Shown: piece by piece, positions 18,789 through 27,175 of the stretch
How positions within the stretch are numbered: the first letter of the stretch is position 1
Layout of the letters: each line of letters begins with the position of its first letter
DNA from: Devosia nanyangense
Lineage (GTDB): Bacteria > Pseudomonadota > Alphaproteobacteria > Rhizobiales > Devosiaceae
NCBI GenBank assembly: GCA_016213505.1
Contig: JACRAF010000039.1
Coordinates: forward strand, 27,833-91,832
DNA: 64,000 nucleotides
Direction: 5' to 3'
The notes under the pieces: model-generated
What the model was told of the DNA's origin: nothing
The model's input: only the letters and a program-made list of their open reading frames with translations
Databases searched by the model: none
Made by a program: the position numbers and the translations under genes

Positions 18789-20045
18789 ATGCTCGAAACG
18801 GTTCAGCGGATTGAACCAGCACGACTGGAACGGCCCAGCGAAGAAACGGTCGACACGATCGCCACGCTTTCCGCGGCCTCCGCGACCCTGGGGCGGGCGC
18901 TAAAGCCGCAGACGGCAAACAGCTTGCGCGCTCTCGTACGCATCATGAACAGCTACTACAGCAACCTGATCGAGGGAAACCACACGCTGCCGCGTGATAT
19001 CGAAAGCGCTCTCGCGGTCATCCGGCACTCACCAGCGCATCGCAACGAGACACGGCCAGCAGAAATCGAGCGGGCGCTCAGTGACGGACCGGATCGGGAC
19101 GAAGGGCGACGGAATCTCCAGTTGGAAGCTGCCGCCCATGTGCGGGTGCAGGAGGAGGTAGATCGTCAGGCCCTTGCGGGCGTTCTGCCCGAGCCGGCGT
19201 CTCAGGACTTCGTCCGCTGGCTTCATCGCGCTTTCTATGCCGGCGCGGCACCGGAATTATTGGTCGCCCGCGGAAGCGGCAAGACCTGGAAGATGATACC
19301 TGGCGAGTGGCGATCCACGTCCGACCAGGACGTCGCGGTAGGGCGTCACACGCCTCCATCCAGCGAGCGCGTCCCAGACTTCATGCAATACTTTGCTGAG
19401 CGCTACAGGACCGAGACGATGGGCAGGTCAACGCGGATCATTGCCGTCGCCGCCGCGCATCACCGCTTCAACTATATTCATCCCTTTCCCGACGGCAACG
19501 GTCGCGTCAGCCGGTTGATGAGTCACGCCCTCGCCTACAAGGCCGAGATAGCGGCTCATGGACTCTGGTCGGTGTCCCGCGGTCTGGCGCGCGGCCTCGA
19601 AAGCCGTACCGAATACAAGCGCATGATGGACTATGCCGACACTCCGCGTCAGGGTGATCTCGATGGGCGAGGAAACCTCTCCGAGAAGGCGCTGTCCGAC
19701 TTTGTCCTTTGGTTCCTCAAGACCTGTGTCGATCAGGTCACCTTCATGTCCAGCCTCTTCGACCTCGACAGTTTGGCGGATCGGCTCCACAGCTACGTCG
19801 CCCGCAAGGACAATCTCAAACCCGAAAGCACCAGAATCCTGGATCAGGTGTTGCTTCGAGGGGAGCTTGATCGCGGGGACGTCGCGTCGATCACCGGATT
19901 GCCCGAACGTAGTGCCCGTCGCGTCCTTGCCGACGTGCTGGCGACTGGACTGCTTGCGTCCGATACACCCAAAGGCAGGCTGTCATTGCGGTTTCCTGCG
20001 GATGCAGCCGAACTCTTGTTTCCGCGACTGTTTCTTGAAACCTAA
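18789..20045 (+). CDS. Fic-domain protein with self-inhibitory motif and C-terminal winged helix
   Basis: Predicted AMP-transferase (FIC fold). The active-site motif HPFPDGNGRVSR lies at residues 231-242 and is intact. The N-terminal inhibitory motif (S/T)xxxE(G/N) is seen as SNLIEG at 58-63, making it a class II, self-inhibited enzyme. The C-terminal ~70 residues (ILDQVLLRGELDRGDVASITGLPERSARRVLADVLATGLL) look like a winged helix. GC is lower than in its neighbours, suggesting transfer. Six GATCGGCCA repeats precede it. Its stop overlaps the convergent polyprenyl synthase stop by 4 bp. Confidence 0.92.
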   Translation: MLETVQRIEPARLERPSEETVDTIATLSAASATLGRALKPQTANSLRALVRIMNSYYSNLIEGNHTLPRDIESALAVIRHSPAHRNETRPAEIERALSDGPDRDEGRRNLQLEAAAHVRVQEEVDRQALAGVLPEPASQDFVRWLHRAFYAGAAPELLVARGSGKTWKMIPGEWRSTSDQDVAVGRHTPPSSERVPDFMQYFAERYRTETMGRSTRIIAVAAAHHRFNYIHPFPDGNGRVSRLMSHALAYKAEIAAHGLWSVSRGLARGLESRTEYKRMMDYADTPRQGDLDGRGNLSEKALSDFVLWFLKTCVDQVTFMSSLFDLDSLADRLHSYVARKDNLKPESTRILDQVLLRGELDRGDVASITGLPERSARRVLADVLATGLLASDTPKGRLSLRFPADAAELLFPRLFLET

Positions 20046-21070
20046 TACGCCCGGCTCACATAGAACTCGGCAATATCCGACAAGATCGTCTTCATCTCGG
20101 ACTCCGGCAGCCCCGCCAGCGCCGCGCGGGCGGCGCGCACATGCGCGTGCGCCTGGTCCACCGTGCGGCTGAGCGCATTGTGCCGGTTCATGATCGCCGC
20201 CACCTGCGCCAGGGCCGTTTCGCTCGCGTCGGGCTTGCCCAGCGAGGCGACGATGATCTCGCGCTCGGCCGGGTTGGCGTCGGCGAGCGCCATGATCACC
20301 GGCAGCGTCATCTTGCCTTCGCGCAGATCGTCGCCGGAATTCTTGCCCATCGCCCCGCTCTCGCCGCGATAGTCGAGCACGTCGTCGACCAGCTGGAACG
20401 CCAATCCAAGCTCCATGCCGTAGTCGCGCATCGCCGCCCGGCCCGCCTCGTCGGCGCCGCCCGCCATGGCGCCCACCTCCGCCGCCGCCTGGAACAGCGT
20501 TGCAGTCTTGGCGCGGATCACCTGGTCGTAGTCGGCCGTCGTCGCCGTGAGGTCGCGCGCCTTGGCGAGCTGGAACACCTCGCCCTCGGCAATGATCGTC
20601 GCGGCTTTCGCCAGCACCCCGAGCGCATCGAGCTTGCCGGTCTCGACCATCATCAGGAACGCCTGCCCGAGCAGAAAATCGCCGACGAGCACGCTCGCCT
20701 GGTTGCCCCAGATCATGCGCGCCGCCGGCCGGCCGCGCCGCATGTCGCTCTCGTCCACCACGTCGTCGTGGAGCAGCGTCGCGTTGTGCATGAATTCGAC
20801 GGCGGCGGCGTAATTGGTCTGCGCCCCGGTGGCACGCCCGAACAGCAGCGCCGCCGCGACCGTCAGCATCGGCCTGAGCCGCTTGCCCCCCGCTTCGATC
20901 AGGTAGCGCGCCAGTTCGGGCACCATCTCGACATGCGAGTCGGCGCGCTTGAGGATCAGCGCATTGACCTTTTGCATCTCGGCGTCGGTGGCCGCGAGCA
21001 GCCGGTCGAGAGCGCCAAGCCCCGCCGCTTCCTTGGTTGCTGCCGCCGAAACCACCATTGCCTCGTCCAT
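20042..21070 (-). CDS. ispB: Polyprenyl diphosphate synthase (octaprenyl-type)
   Basis: Long-chain trans-prenyltransferase that makes the ubiquinone side chain. The first Asp-rich motif is LLHDDVVDESDMRRG and the second is FQLVDDVLDYRG, with KRLRP and KMTLP also present. I use the ATG at 21070 (342 aa); a TTG at 21091 could add seven residues. It is divergent from the methyltransferase gene. Chain length (C40 or C50) cannot be judged from sequence alone. Confidence 0.92.
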   Translation of the reverse strand: MDEAMVVSAAATKEAAGLGALDRLLAATDAEMQKVNALILKRADSHVEMVPELARYLIEAGGKRLRPMLTVAAALLFGRATGAQTNYAAAVEFMHNATLLHDDVVDESDMRRGRPAARMIWGNQASVLVGDFLLGQAFLMMVETGKLDALGVLAKAATIIAEGEVFQLAKARDLTATTADYDQVIRAKTATLFQAAAEVGAMAGGADEAGRAAMRDYGMELGLAFQLVDDVLDYRGESGAMGKNSGDDLREGKMTLPVIMALADANPAEREIIVASLGKPDASETALAQVAAIMNRHNALSRTVDQAHAHVRAARAALAGLPESEMKTILSDIAEFYVSRAY

Positions 21071-21127
21071 GGCGTTGAGACTTGTCCGCAAAACTCTATG
21101 ATCGCCGCGGAACCGGCCCGAGTTGCA

Positions 21128-21904
21128 ATGTCCCTAGCCCAAGGCGCTGAAATTGTAAAACGTGAGGGTGTCACACATGACGCCTTTCTCGGCGGCCGCC
21201 TGACCATCGCCCAGCCCGCCAAAGGCTTTCGTGCCGGGCTCGATTCGGTGCTGCTCGGCGCTGCTGTCGGCCGCTCCGCCGGCCATCTGCTCGATCTCGG
21301 GGCAGGGGCGGGCACCGCCGCGCTGGTGGCGCTGGCCGATCGTCCGGCGCTCACCGCGACCCTGGTCGACGCCGATCCGGATATCGCTGCGCTCGCCGCC
21401 GAGAACATTGACTCCAATGGCTTTTCCGCCCGCGCCCGGGTGCTGGTGCTCGATTTTACAGGCTCCGGCCGGAGTCGCGTCGCCGCCGGGCTCGCGGCCG
21501 ATGCCTACGACGCCGTGATCGCCAACCCGCCCTTCTTTGAGGCCGGCACCGCCCCGGCGCCCCGCCGCGCAGCCGCCCGGCACATGCCGGCCGATGCCCT
21601 GGACCGCTGGGTCAGGACCGCCGCAGCCCACGCCGCGCCGGGCGGCGAGGTGATCTTCATCCACGTCGCCGGGCGGCTCTCGGCCTTGCTCGCCGCCTTC
21701 GACTCCCGCTTCGGCGCCATCACCCTCCTGCCGCTGATCCCGCGCGAGGGCGATCCGGCCCACCGCGTCCTCATTCGCGGCATCAAGGGCTCCCGCGCCC
21801 CGCTGACCCTGCTCGCCTCCCGCGCCCTCCACACCCCGGCGGGCCGCGATTTCCGCGCCGAGTTCGAGGCAATCTTCCGCGGCGACGACCGGCTGCACTG
21901 GTAA
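21128..21904 (+). CDS. TrmN6/YfiC-like adenine-N6 methyltransferase
   Basis: Predicted methyltransferase of the family that modifies A37 of tRNA1(Val). AdoMet motif I is LLDLGAGAGTAALVAL, the catalytic motif IANPPFF is intact, and FLGGRLTIAQPAKGFRAGLDSVLL at the N terminus is the family signature. Start at 21128 (ATG, 258 aa) is preferred; an ATG at 21098 would add 10 residues and overlap the promoter of the divergent gene. No strong ribosome site is seen for either. Confidence 0.85.
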   Translation: MSLAQGAEIVKREGVTHDAFLGGRLTIAQPAKGFRAGLDSVLLGAAVGRSAGHLLDLGAGAGTAALVALADRPALTATLVDADPDIAALAAENIDSNGFSARARVLVLDFTGSGRSRVAAGLAADAYDAVIANPPFFEAGTAPAPRRAAARHMPADALDRWVRTAAAHAAPGGEVIFIHVAGRLSALLAAFDSRFGAITLLPLIPREGDPAHRVLIRGIKGSRAPLTLLASRALHTPAGRDFRAEFEAIFRGDDRLHW

Positions 21905-21947
21905 TGGCGCCCACGCGGCCCTACATCACCGCCGGATCGAGGCGCAT

Positions 21948-22775
21948 ATGATGGCGAAGAGTTCTGGCTTTGTCGGTTGGCTGACCCGACCGTTCGTCGG
22001 CGGCGGTCCGATCATTCCCGTCGTCCGGCTGCACGGCGTCATCGCCGCCGAGCAGCGCCTCGGCCGGCTGAACATCCAGAGCGTGGCGCCGCTGCTCGAG
22101 CGCGCCTTCGAGATGGCCGGCCCGGCCGTCGCCATCATCGTCAATTCACCCGGCGGCTCCGCCGTGCAGTCGCGCCTCATCGCCAAGCGCATCCGCGATC
22201 TTGCCGCCGAGCACGAAAAGCAGGTGCTGGTGTTTGTCGAGGACGCTGCCGCCTCGGGCGGCTATTTCATCGCCACCGCCGGCGACGAGATCATCGCCGA
22301 TCCGTCGTCGATCGTCGGCTCCATCGGCGTCATCTTCGCCGGCTTCGGCTTTGCCGGCACCATGGACAAGCTCGGCGTCGAGCGCCGCGTCCACACCGCC
22401 GGCAAGAACAAATCCACCCTCGATCCCTTCCTCCCCGAGAAGCCCGAGGACGTCGAACGCATCAAGCAGATGGAGCTCGACGTGCACCAGGTATTCATCG
22501 ACTGGGTCAAGGCGCGCCGCGGCGCCAAACTCAAGGCATCCGACGATCAGCTGTTCACCGGCGAGTTCTGGAGCGCCGTTCGCGGCCTCGATCTCGGTCT
22601 CGTCGACGCACTGGGCGATCTGCACGAAACGCTCCGGACCCGCTTCGGCGAGAACGTCCGGCTCCGCCCGGTCGAACCGAGGCGCGGGCTTTTCCAATTG
22701 CCGCGCTTCGGCCTTGGCGCCGATCTCGCCGCCGCCATCGAGGATCGCGCCATGTGGACGCGGTTCGGACTATGA
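21948..22775 (+). CDS. S49-family serine peptidase (SppA/SohB-like)
   Basis: Signal-peptide-peptidase-like protease of 275 residues. The catalytic Ser is in AAASGGYFIATA and the general-base Lys in TAGKNKSTLDPF; the oxyanion-forming NSPGGSAVQS also fits. No clear N-terminal membrane segment is seen, unlike SppA, so it may act on the cytoplasmic face of the membrane. Its stop overlaps the next gene's start (ATGA), so a short operon is likely. Confidence 0.9.
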   Translation: MMAKSSGFVGWLTRPFVGGGPIIPVVRLHGVIAAEQRLGRLNIQSVAPLLERAFEMAGPAVAIIVNSPGGSAVQSRLIAKRIRDLAAEHEKQVLVFVEDAAASGGYFIATAGDEIIADPSSIVGSIGVIFAGFGFAGTMDKLGVERRVHTAGKNKSTLDPFLPEKPEDVERIKQMELDVHQVFIDWVKARRGAKLKASDDQLFTGEFWSAVRGLDLGLVDALGDLHETLRTRFGENVRLRPVEPRRGLFQLPRFGLGADLAAAIEDRAMWTRFGL

Positions 22776-22993
22776 TCGCCATCGCCATCCGCATCGTCAT
22801 CTTCGCGGCCATCGGCCTCGCCATCTATTTCGGCGTCCGCCGCATCTGGCGCGACTGGTCCGGCCAGTTCCGCACCGAAGAAAAGGCGATCCACGACCGC
22901 GACCTCGCCGAGCGCGCCCGCCCCGACGTGATCACCTTGAAGCGCGACAAAGACGGGACGTTCCGCCCGCCGGACAAGGGGCCGCGGGACTAA
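22772..22993 (+). CDS. Small single-pass membrane protein
   Basis: A 73-residue protein with one N-terminal membrane helix (IAIAIRIVIFAAIGLAIYFG), then a basic and acidic soluble tail. It starts inside the S49 peptidase stop codon (ATGA overlap). Such small partners are often found next to SppA-type genes in Hyphomicrobiales, as I recall. Function unknown. The stop overlaps the convergent TIR-like gene by 4 bp. Confidence 0.75.
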   Translation: MIAIAIRIVIFAAIGLAIYFGVRRIWRDWSGQFRTEEKAIHDRDLAERARPDVITLKRDKDGTFRPPDKGPRD

Positions 22994-23619
22994 ACGGGCA
23001 TGCCAAGAGCCATCCACTCGGTCATAGCGGCGAGGAGTTCAGCGGTGGGGTAGTCCCGAATGTCTTTCTCGTCGAACCCCGCCGTCAGTTGCCCCTCATA
23101 GTACCATTTCTGGAACAGCGCATATCGGTCGATGATGCGAGAGGCGCCGGGTGCCTTGATCCCGGCTTCGCTCACGAGCCAGTTCCGGACTTTGCGGATG
23201 ACGACATCGAACTGGCCGCCGTGCACCTGGATGTCGCATCCAGCCAGGTCGGAGAGGCCAGCCTGATACTGCCGCGCGACTTGCTCCAGGATGAGCAGTC
23301 GCTTGCCGGCGAAGCGTCCGTCTCCATACTCGCGACAGCCGTAGTCGAGGCCGAGTTCGAACGGCATATTCAGTCGATAGAACTCGCCCTTGTTCTTGGC
23401 CTGAATCCGGCTCAGGTCGTGTATCGAGAACTTCGCTGTGCGAATGAGGGCCATGATTTTGTGCAGCCTGACGCTGGCGGAGTCATTGCTCTCGGACGCG
23501 ATGCGCGGGGTGAGCTTCAGGTAGATCAGGCAAAAGAGCATCGCCTGGAGGAGGGGAGCGAAGTCTCCGTCGAACGGACAATTAATGAAGACGGAAGTCT
23601 CGAACTCCGCCTTCTCCAC
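22990..23619 (-). CDS. TIR/deoxyribosyltransferase-like predicted nucleotide-binding protein
   Basis: A 209-residue soluble protein of unknown function. Motifs suggest a TIR-like or nucleoside-deoxyribosyltransferase-like fold: VFINCPFD (10-17) as first beta strand and loop, SIHDLSR (65-71), and NMPFELGLDYG (84-94), where Glu88 sits like the catalytic Glu in the N-x-x-FELG motif of TIR-like NAD/nucleotide hydrolases. LILEQVARQYQAGLSDLAGCDI and VHGG follow. The last ~50 residues form a helical tail. It lies 3 bp downstream of the DUF2188 gene on the same strand, is lower in GC than its neighbours and has no housekeeping partner. Enzyme activity is inferred, not shown. Confidence 0.8.
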   Translation of the reverse strand: MEKAEFETSVFINCPFDGDFAPLLQAMLFCLIYLKLTPRIASESNDSASVRLHKIMALIRTAKFSIHDLSRIQAKNKGEFYRLNMPFELGLDYGCREYGDGRFAGKRLLILEQVARQYQAGLSDLAGCDIQVHGGQFDVVIRKVRNWLVSEAGIKAPGASRIIDRYALFQKWYYEGQLTAGFDEKDIRDYPTAELLAAMTEWMALGMPV

Positions 23620-23622
23620 CGG

Positions 23623-23844
23623 CTAGACCTTCACGCCGACCGTGCGTGCGTAAGAACTGCGCTCGCGAATTCTCCCGTCGGAACCGTGAACGTAGAGTTC
23701 GGAGTGCTCGCTCCGAGCCAATTCGCGCGCGCGCGCGATGGCCTCTTCCTGAGTCTCGAACGTCCCCGATGCCCGCGTTGCCCCGCTTCTGACGACGCGC
23801 CATTTCCCCCCACCGGGGATCACGTGCTGGCTCTTCGAAGACAC
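23623..23844 (-). CDS. DUF2188-domain protein
   Basis: A 73-residue protein with the DUF2188 pattern: HVIPGGGKWRVVRSGATRASGTFETQEEAIARARELARSE followed by HGSDGRIRERSSYA. The family is a small beta-beta-alpha unit of unknown function. It is the first gene of a two-gene cassette with the TIR-like protein at 22990-23619, 3 bp apart. The pairing is suggestive of an antitoxin, sensor or activator, but this is an inference. Confidence 0.8.
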   Translation of the reverse strand: MSSKSQHVIPGGGKWRVVRSGATRASGTFETQEEAIARARELARSEHSELYVHGSDGRIRERSSYARTVGVKV

Positions 23845-23966
23845 TCTAGCCTCCTACAGGCTGCTGCATTGTTCAGCTTCGCGTCGAAGATAGTATGCCG
23901 AACGGAACTTGCCAACTGATGGACGTCGCCGTCGTCGAGGTGTCCGCTCTCCTGACGGCCGCCCCC

Positions 23967-26636
23967 TCAGCTCGCCCAGCGCTCCCGATGGCGATCGAGG
24001 TCGAGCGGCCGCCGGTCCAGTTCGGCGATGACCGAGGGGATCAGCGCCGCGGCGACCGGGCGGCTGAGGTGGTAGCCCTGCGCCTCGTCGCAGCCGGCCT
24101 TGACCCAGTCCAGCTGCGCCGGCGTCTCCACGCCCTCGGCGGTGACCTTCATGCGCAACGATCGGCCGAGCCCGATCACCGAGCGGACGATGGCCTTGCT
24201 TTCCTCGCTGGTGGGAAGGCCGGCGATGAAGCTGCGGTCGATCTTGATCTTGCTGAACGGAAACCGCTGCAGGTAGCGCAGCGACGAAAAGCCGGTGCCG
24301 AAATCGTCGAGCGCGATGCGGATACCCAGGTCGCGCAACCGGCGCAGCGTCTCGAGGTTCGCCTCGCTGTCCCCGAGCAGTACGGTCTCGGTGATCTCGA
24401 GTTCGAGCCGGGTCGCGGCGAGCCCGCTGACCCCGAGCACCTCCTCGACCATCGCCGGCAGATCCCCGGCGCTGAACTGCCGCGAGGAGAGATTGACCGC
24501 GACCCAGATGTCGTCCGGCCAGCGCGCCGCTTCGGCGCAGGCGGTCCGCAGCACCCAGGCGCCGATGTCGACGATCAGCCCGGTTTCCTCGGCCATCGGG
24601 ATGAACTCCTCGGGCGACACCGGCCCGCGGACCGGATGGGTCCAGCGCAGCAGCGCCTCGAAGCCGCAGACACGTTCCGAGGCCAGATCGACCAGCGGCT
24701 GATAGGCCAGCGCGAACTCGCCGTTCCCCAATGCCGCACGCAGGTCGGCATGGAGCATCCGCTGCTGCTGCAGCTCGGTCTCCATGGCCGGCTCGAAGAA
24801 GCGGAAGCCGCCGCGCGCGCCCGATTTGGCGGCATAGAGAGCGATGTCGGCGTTCTTGAAGATCTGCTCGGAATCCTCGCCTCCGGCGGTGCCAAGCGCA
24901 ATCCCGATGCTGGCCCCGATCCTGACCGATTGACCCTCGATGACGTGCACGGCACACGCCGCATCGATGATGCGCTGCGCCAAAATGCCGATCTCGTCGA
25001 CGCCCTCGAAACCGGCGACGATGACGGCGAACTCGTCACCGCCGAGCCGCGCAATGGTGTCTTCGGGCATGAGGCAGGCGCGCAGCCGGTCGGCCGTCGC
25101 CACCAGCAGCGCGTCGCCCACCGGGTGGCCGAGCGTATCGTTGATCTCCTTGAAATGATCGAGGTCGAGCAGCAGCGCAGCCGTTCTCGGTCCGCTGGTC
25201 AGCGCCTCCTCGAGCCGGCGCTGGAACAGCAGCCGGTTGGCCAGCCCGGTCAGCGGATCGTGGTGAGCAAGGTGCATCACCTCGTCGCGCCGCCGCTTGC
25301 GCTCCGAAATGTCGCGGAAAAAGATCGAAAGGCCGTCCGCCGTGGGGTAGGCGCTGATCCCCAGCCACAGCCGCCGGTCCTCGACGAAAATCTCGAACTC
25401 GGCCGGCTGGCCGGTGGCGACCGCACGTTTGTAGTGGTCGCCCTCGCCCGAGGTCAGCGCCGCCGGAAACAGCTCCCAGACGCTGATGCCGTTCCGCAGC
25501 AGCTCGGACTTGTTGATGGTTGTCGCGGCACGCTGGTTGAAGAAAACGACGTTCCAGTCAAGATCGAGCACCAGCACGCTGTCGCTGGTGCTTTCAAGCA
25601 CTGAACTGAGCCGCTCCTCGCTCCGCATCAGGTCGGCCCGGCTGTCTTCCACCGCCCCGCGCAGCCGGCGCTGGGTGTGGATGATCCAGTATTCCCTGAA
25701 GCCGGCGACCACCGCGAAGATCATCCCGATGATCGCCGCGAACCCTGCGTAGGACCCCTGGCCGAGGGCCCCCGTCAGGCTGCCCGAAAGCAGGATCAGC
25801 GCCACCGCTGCGGCCGGGATCGTCGCCTGGGCGAAGCTGCGGCCGTTGCGGCGGATCAGTTGGTCCGGCTCGGCTGGCGGGGTGCGCGACAGGACGATCT
25901 GTTCGCTGGCCGCCCACGTCAGCAGCCCGGCCGACGCCACCCACAGCAGCTGTGTCCAGCCCCCCAGCTGGTAGGTTCCACCCAGCAGCTCGAGCGAGTA
26001 GCCGAAGTCCGCGATGGCCTCCGCGAGGACCGCGAGGATCAGCAGCGTGAACGCGACGCTCCGGCGGCCCTGGTCGTAGAGCACCAGCGAGATCAGCCCC
26101 GAAGCGGCGACGCTGAACCACAGCGCCGGATAGGCGAAGGCGGCGATGGTCGCGAATGGCGGCAGCACCGACTCGGCGATGCTGCGATGCAGGAGGAACA
26201 GGCTCGCCAGCGTGATCGCGCAGTAGATCAGCACGAAATTGGCGACCTGGACGGCGCTGACCCGGCGGCCGAGCTTGCCGTACTGGAACAGCCCGGCGGC
26301 AAAGCAGATCGCCATCAGGAAATAGGCCGCATCCGGCAGGCTCGGAAACAGCAGCTTCTGGCCGGCGAGGGTGAAGCCGAGATAGGCGAGATTGCCGGCG
26401 AAATAGAGCGACGAGCCGGCGCAGAAGCTGAGCCAGGCGAGCCGGTCGCGCGCATCGCCGGTTCGCGCCGCGAACCACGAAAAGATCGCCGCGGCGAGCG
26501 GTCCACCGACCTGCGCCACCGCCGCCCATGCCAACAGGCCCGCAGCGTCGAGCCCGAGCAGCCCGGGGCCGAACCGGAAGACGGCGAGCGCAGCGGCAAA
26601 GCTGAGCAGCATCGTGATCCGGCGCGCATTGGGCAT
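23967..26636 (-). CDS. Membrane GGDEF-EAL protein (diguanylate cyclase/phosphodiesterase)
   Basis: An 889-residue cyclic-di-GMP enzyme. The first ~330 residues hold eight or so hydrophobic segments (MASE-like sensor), followed by a PAS domain around 370-470. The cyclase motif LGGDEF lies near residue 530, intact, but no R-x-x-D inhibitory site precedes it (MPED is found there). The EAL domain begins with CGFEALLRW near 659 and retains ELEITE, DDFGTGFSS and QGYHL, so both active sites look usable. I use the ATG at 26636. A 27-bp box also found upstream of the LysR gene lies at 26831-26857. Confidence 0.9.
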   Translation of the reverse strand: MPNARRITMLLSFAAALAVFRFGPGLLGLDAAGLLAWAAVAQVGGPLAAAIFSWFAARTGDARDRLAWLSFCAGSSLYFAGNLAYLGFTLAGQKLLFPSLPDAAYFLMAICFAAGLFQYGKLGRRVSAVQVANFVLIYCAITLASLFLLHRSIAESVLPPFATIAAFAYPALWFSVAASGLISLVLYDQGRRSVAFTLLILAVLAEAIADFGYSLELLGGTYQLGGWTQLLWVASAGLLTWAASEQIVLSRTPPAEPDQLIRRNGRSFAQATIPAAAVALILLSGSLTGALGQGSYAGFAAIIGMIFAVVAGFREYWIIHTQRRLRGAVEDSRADLMRSEERLSSVLESTSDSVLVLDLDWNVVFFNQRAATTINKSELLRNGISVWELFPAALTSGEGDHYKRAVATGQPAEFEIFVEDRRLWLGISAYPTADGLSIFFRDISERKRRRDEVMHLAHHDPLTGLANRLLFQRRLEEALTSGPRTAALLLDLDHFKEINDTLGHPVGDALLVATADRLRACLMPEDTIARLGGDEFAVIVAGFEGVDEIGILAQRIIDAACAVHVIEGQSVRIGASIGIALGTAGGEDSEQIFKNADIALYAAKSGARGGFRFFEPAMETELQQQRMLHADLRAALGNGEFALAYQPLVDLASERVCGFEALLRWTHPVRGPVSPEEFIPMAEETGLIVDIGAWVLRTACAEAARWPDDIWVAVNLSSRQFSAGDLPAMVEEVLGVSGLAATRLELEITETVLLGDSEANLETLRRLRDLGIRIALDDFGTGFSSLRYLQRFPFSKIKIDRSFIAGLPTSEESKAIVRSVIGLGRSLRMKVTAEGVETPAQLDWVKAGCDEAQGYHLSRPVAAALIPSVIAELDRRPLDLDRHRERWAS

Positions 26637-26830
26637 AAGTACGTCTCTTTGCGTCAGTCCAATACGGCATGTTGGCCCGGGACATCTGCCGAAACCGCTA
26701 AATGACTTGGCGAAAATTGTGTAAAGGCCCACGCCCGCAACTATTCGGTTCCAGCCGGGCAGGGACGCCGCGTCCGCAATCGACCCACGCCCCGTCAGCT
26801 GGCGCCACAGGCTGCTCCACCGCTGGCCCA

Positions 26831-26857
26831 TTGTGCAGAATCCTGCAGGATGTTTCC
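26831..26857. promoter_or_regulatory. 27-bp box, first copy (likely LysR-linked operator)
   Basis: It matches the box at 28049-28075 at 25 of 27 positions. It contains TGCAGAAT and the perfect palindrome ATCCTGCAGGAT (12 bp). It lies in the ~300-bp divergent gap between the GGDEF-EAL gene and the small ORF at 26942, where no gene is supported. Confidence 0.6.
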
Positions 26858-26941
26858 GGCGAGGCCCGGCTTATCCCCGGCCACCCGCCGGCGTAGATCG
26901 GCATCTCACGAGCCCGTCGCTCAGGAGGTGAGAATGCCGAT

Positions 26942-27175
26942 ATGCCGCAGGCAATCATGTTGATGTCCGGTCGGCTTGGATTTGGCGCCGCGCTCTCGGC
27001 GCCGCTTCGCGTTGCCGCGTGCGCCGTCCTGCGGCCCCTGCCGCACGGGCCGTCCCGGTCCCGGCCGAAGCCCGTCGCGCGCTCCGTCGGGCCGCTGCCC
27101 AACGAGGAGCGCATCGGCTGGGAGGCCGCGGCTTTCCTGGCGCTCGAGGCGCAGCAGGAGCGGGCCGGCGGCTAG
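26942..27175 (+). CDS. Possible small protein of 77 residues, with an upstream leader
   Basis: Short frame, converging on lysR with a 4-bp stop overlap. A near-perfect ribosome site (AGGAGGTGAGA) lies before an ATG at 26934, which opens a nine-codon reading frame (MPICRRQSC) ending at 26963 in TGATG, so its stop overlaps an in-frame ATG of the longer frame at 26963 (70 aa). It has no hydrophobic segment; the sequence is Arg/Pro-rich with a C-terminal helix GWEAAAFLALEAQQE. It could instead be noise in high-GC DNA. Confidence 0.35.
   Translation: MPQAIMLMSGRLGFGAALSAPLRVAACAVLRPLPHGPSRSRPKPVARSVGPLPNEERIGWEAAAFLALEAQQERAGG

Noticed and set aside
20141..21127. Upstream extension of the TrmN6-like frame
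   Set aside because: It runs antisense through the polyprenyl synthase and lacks conserved sequence.
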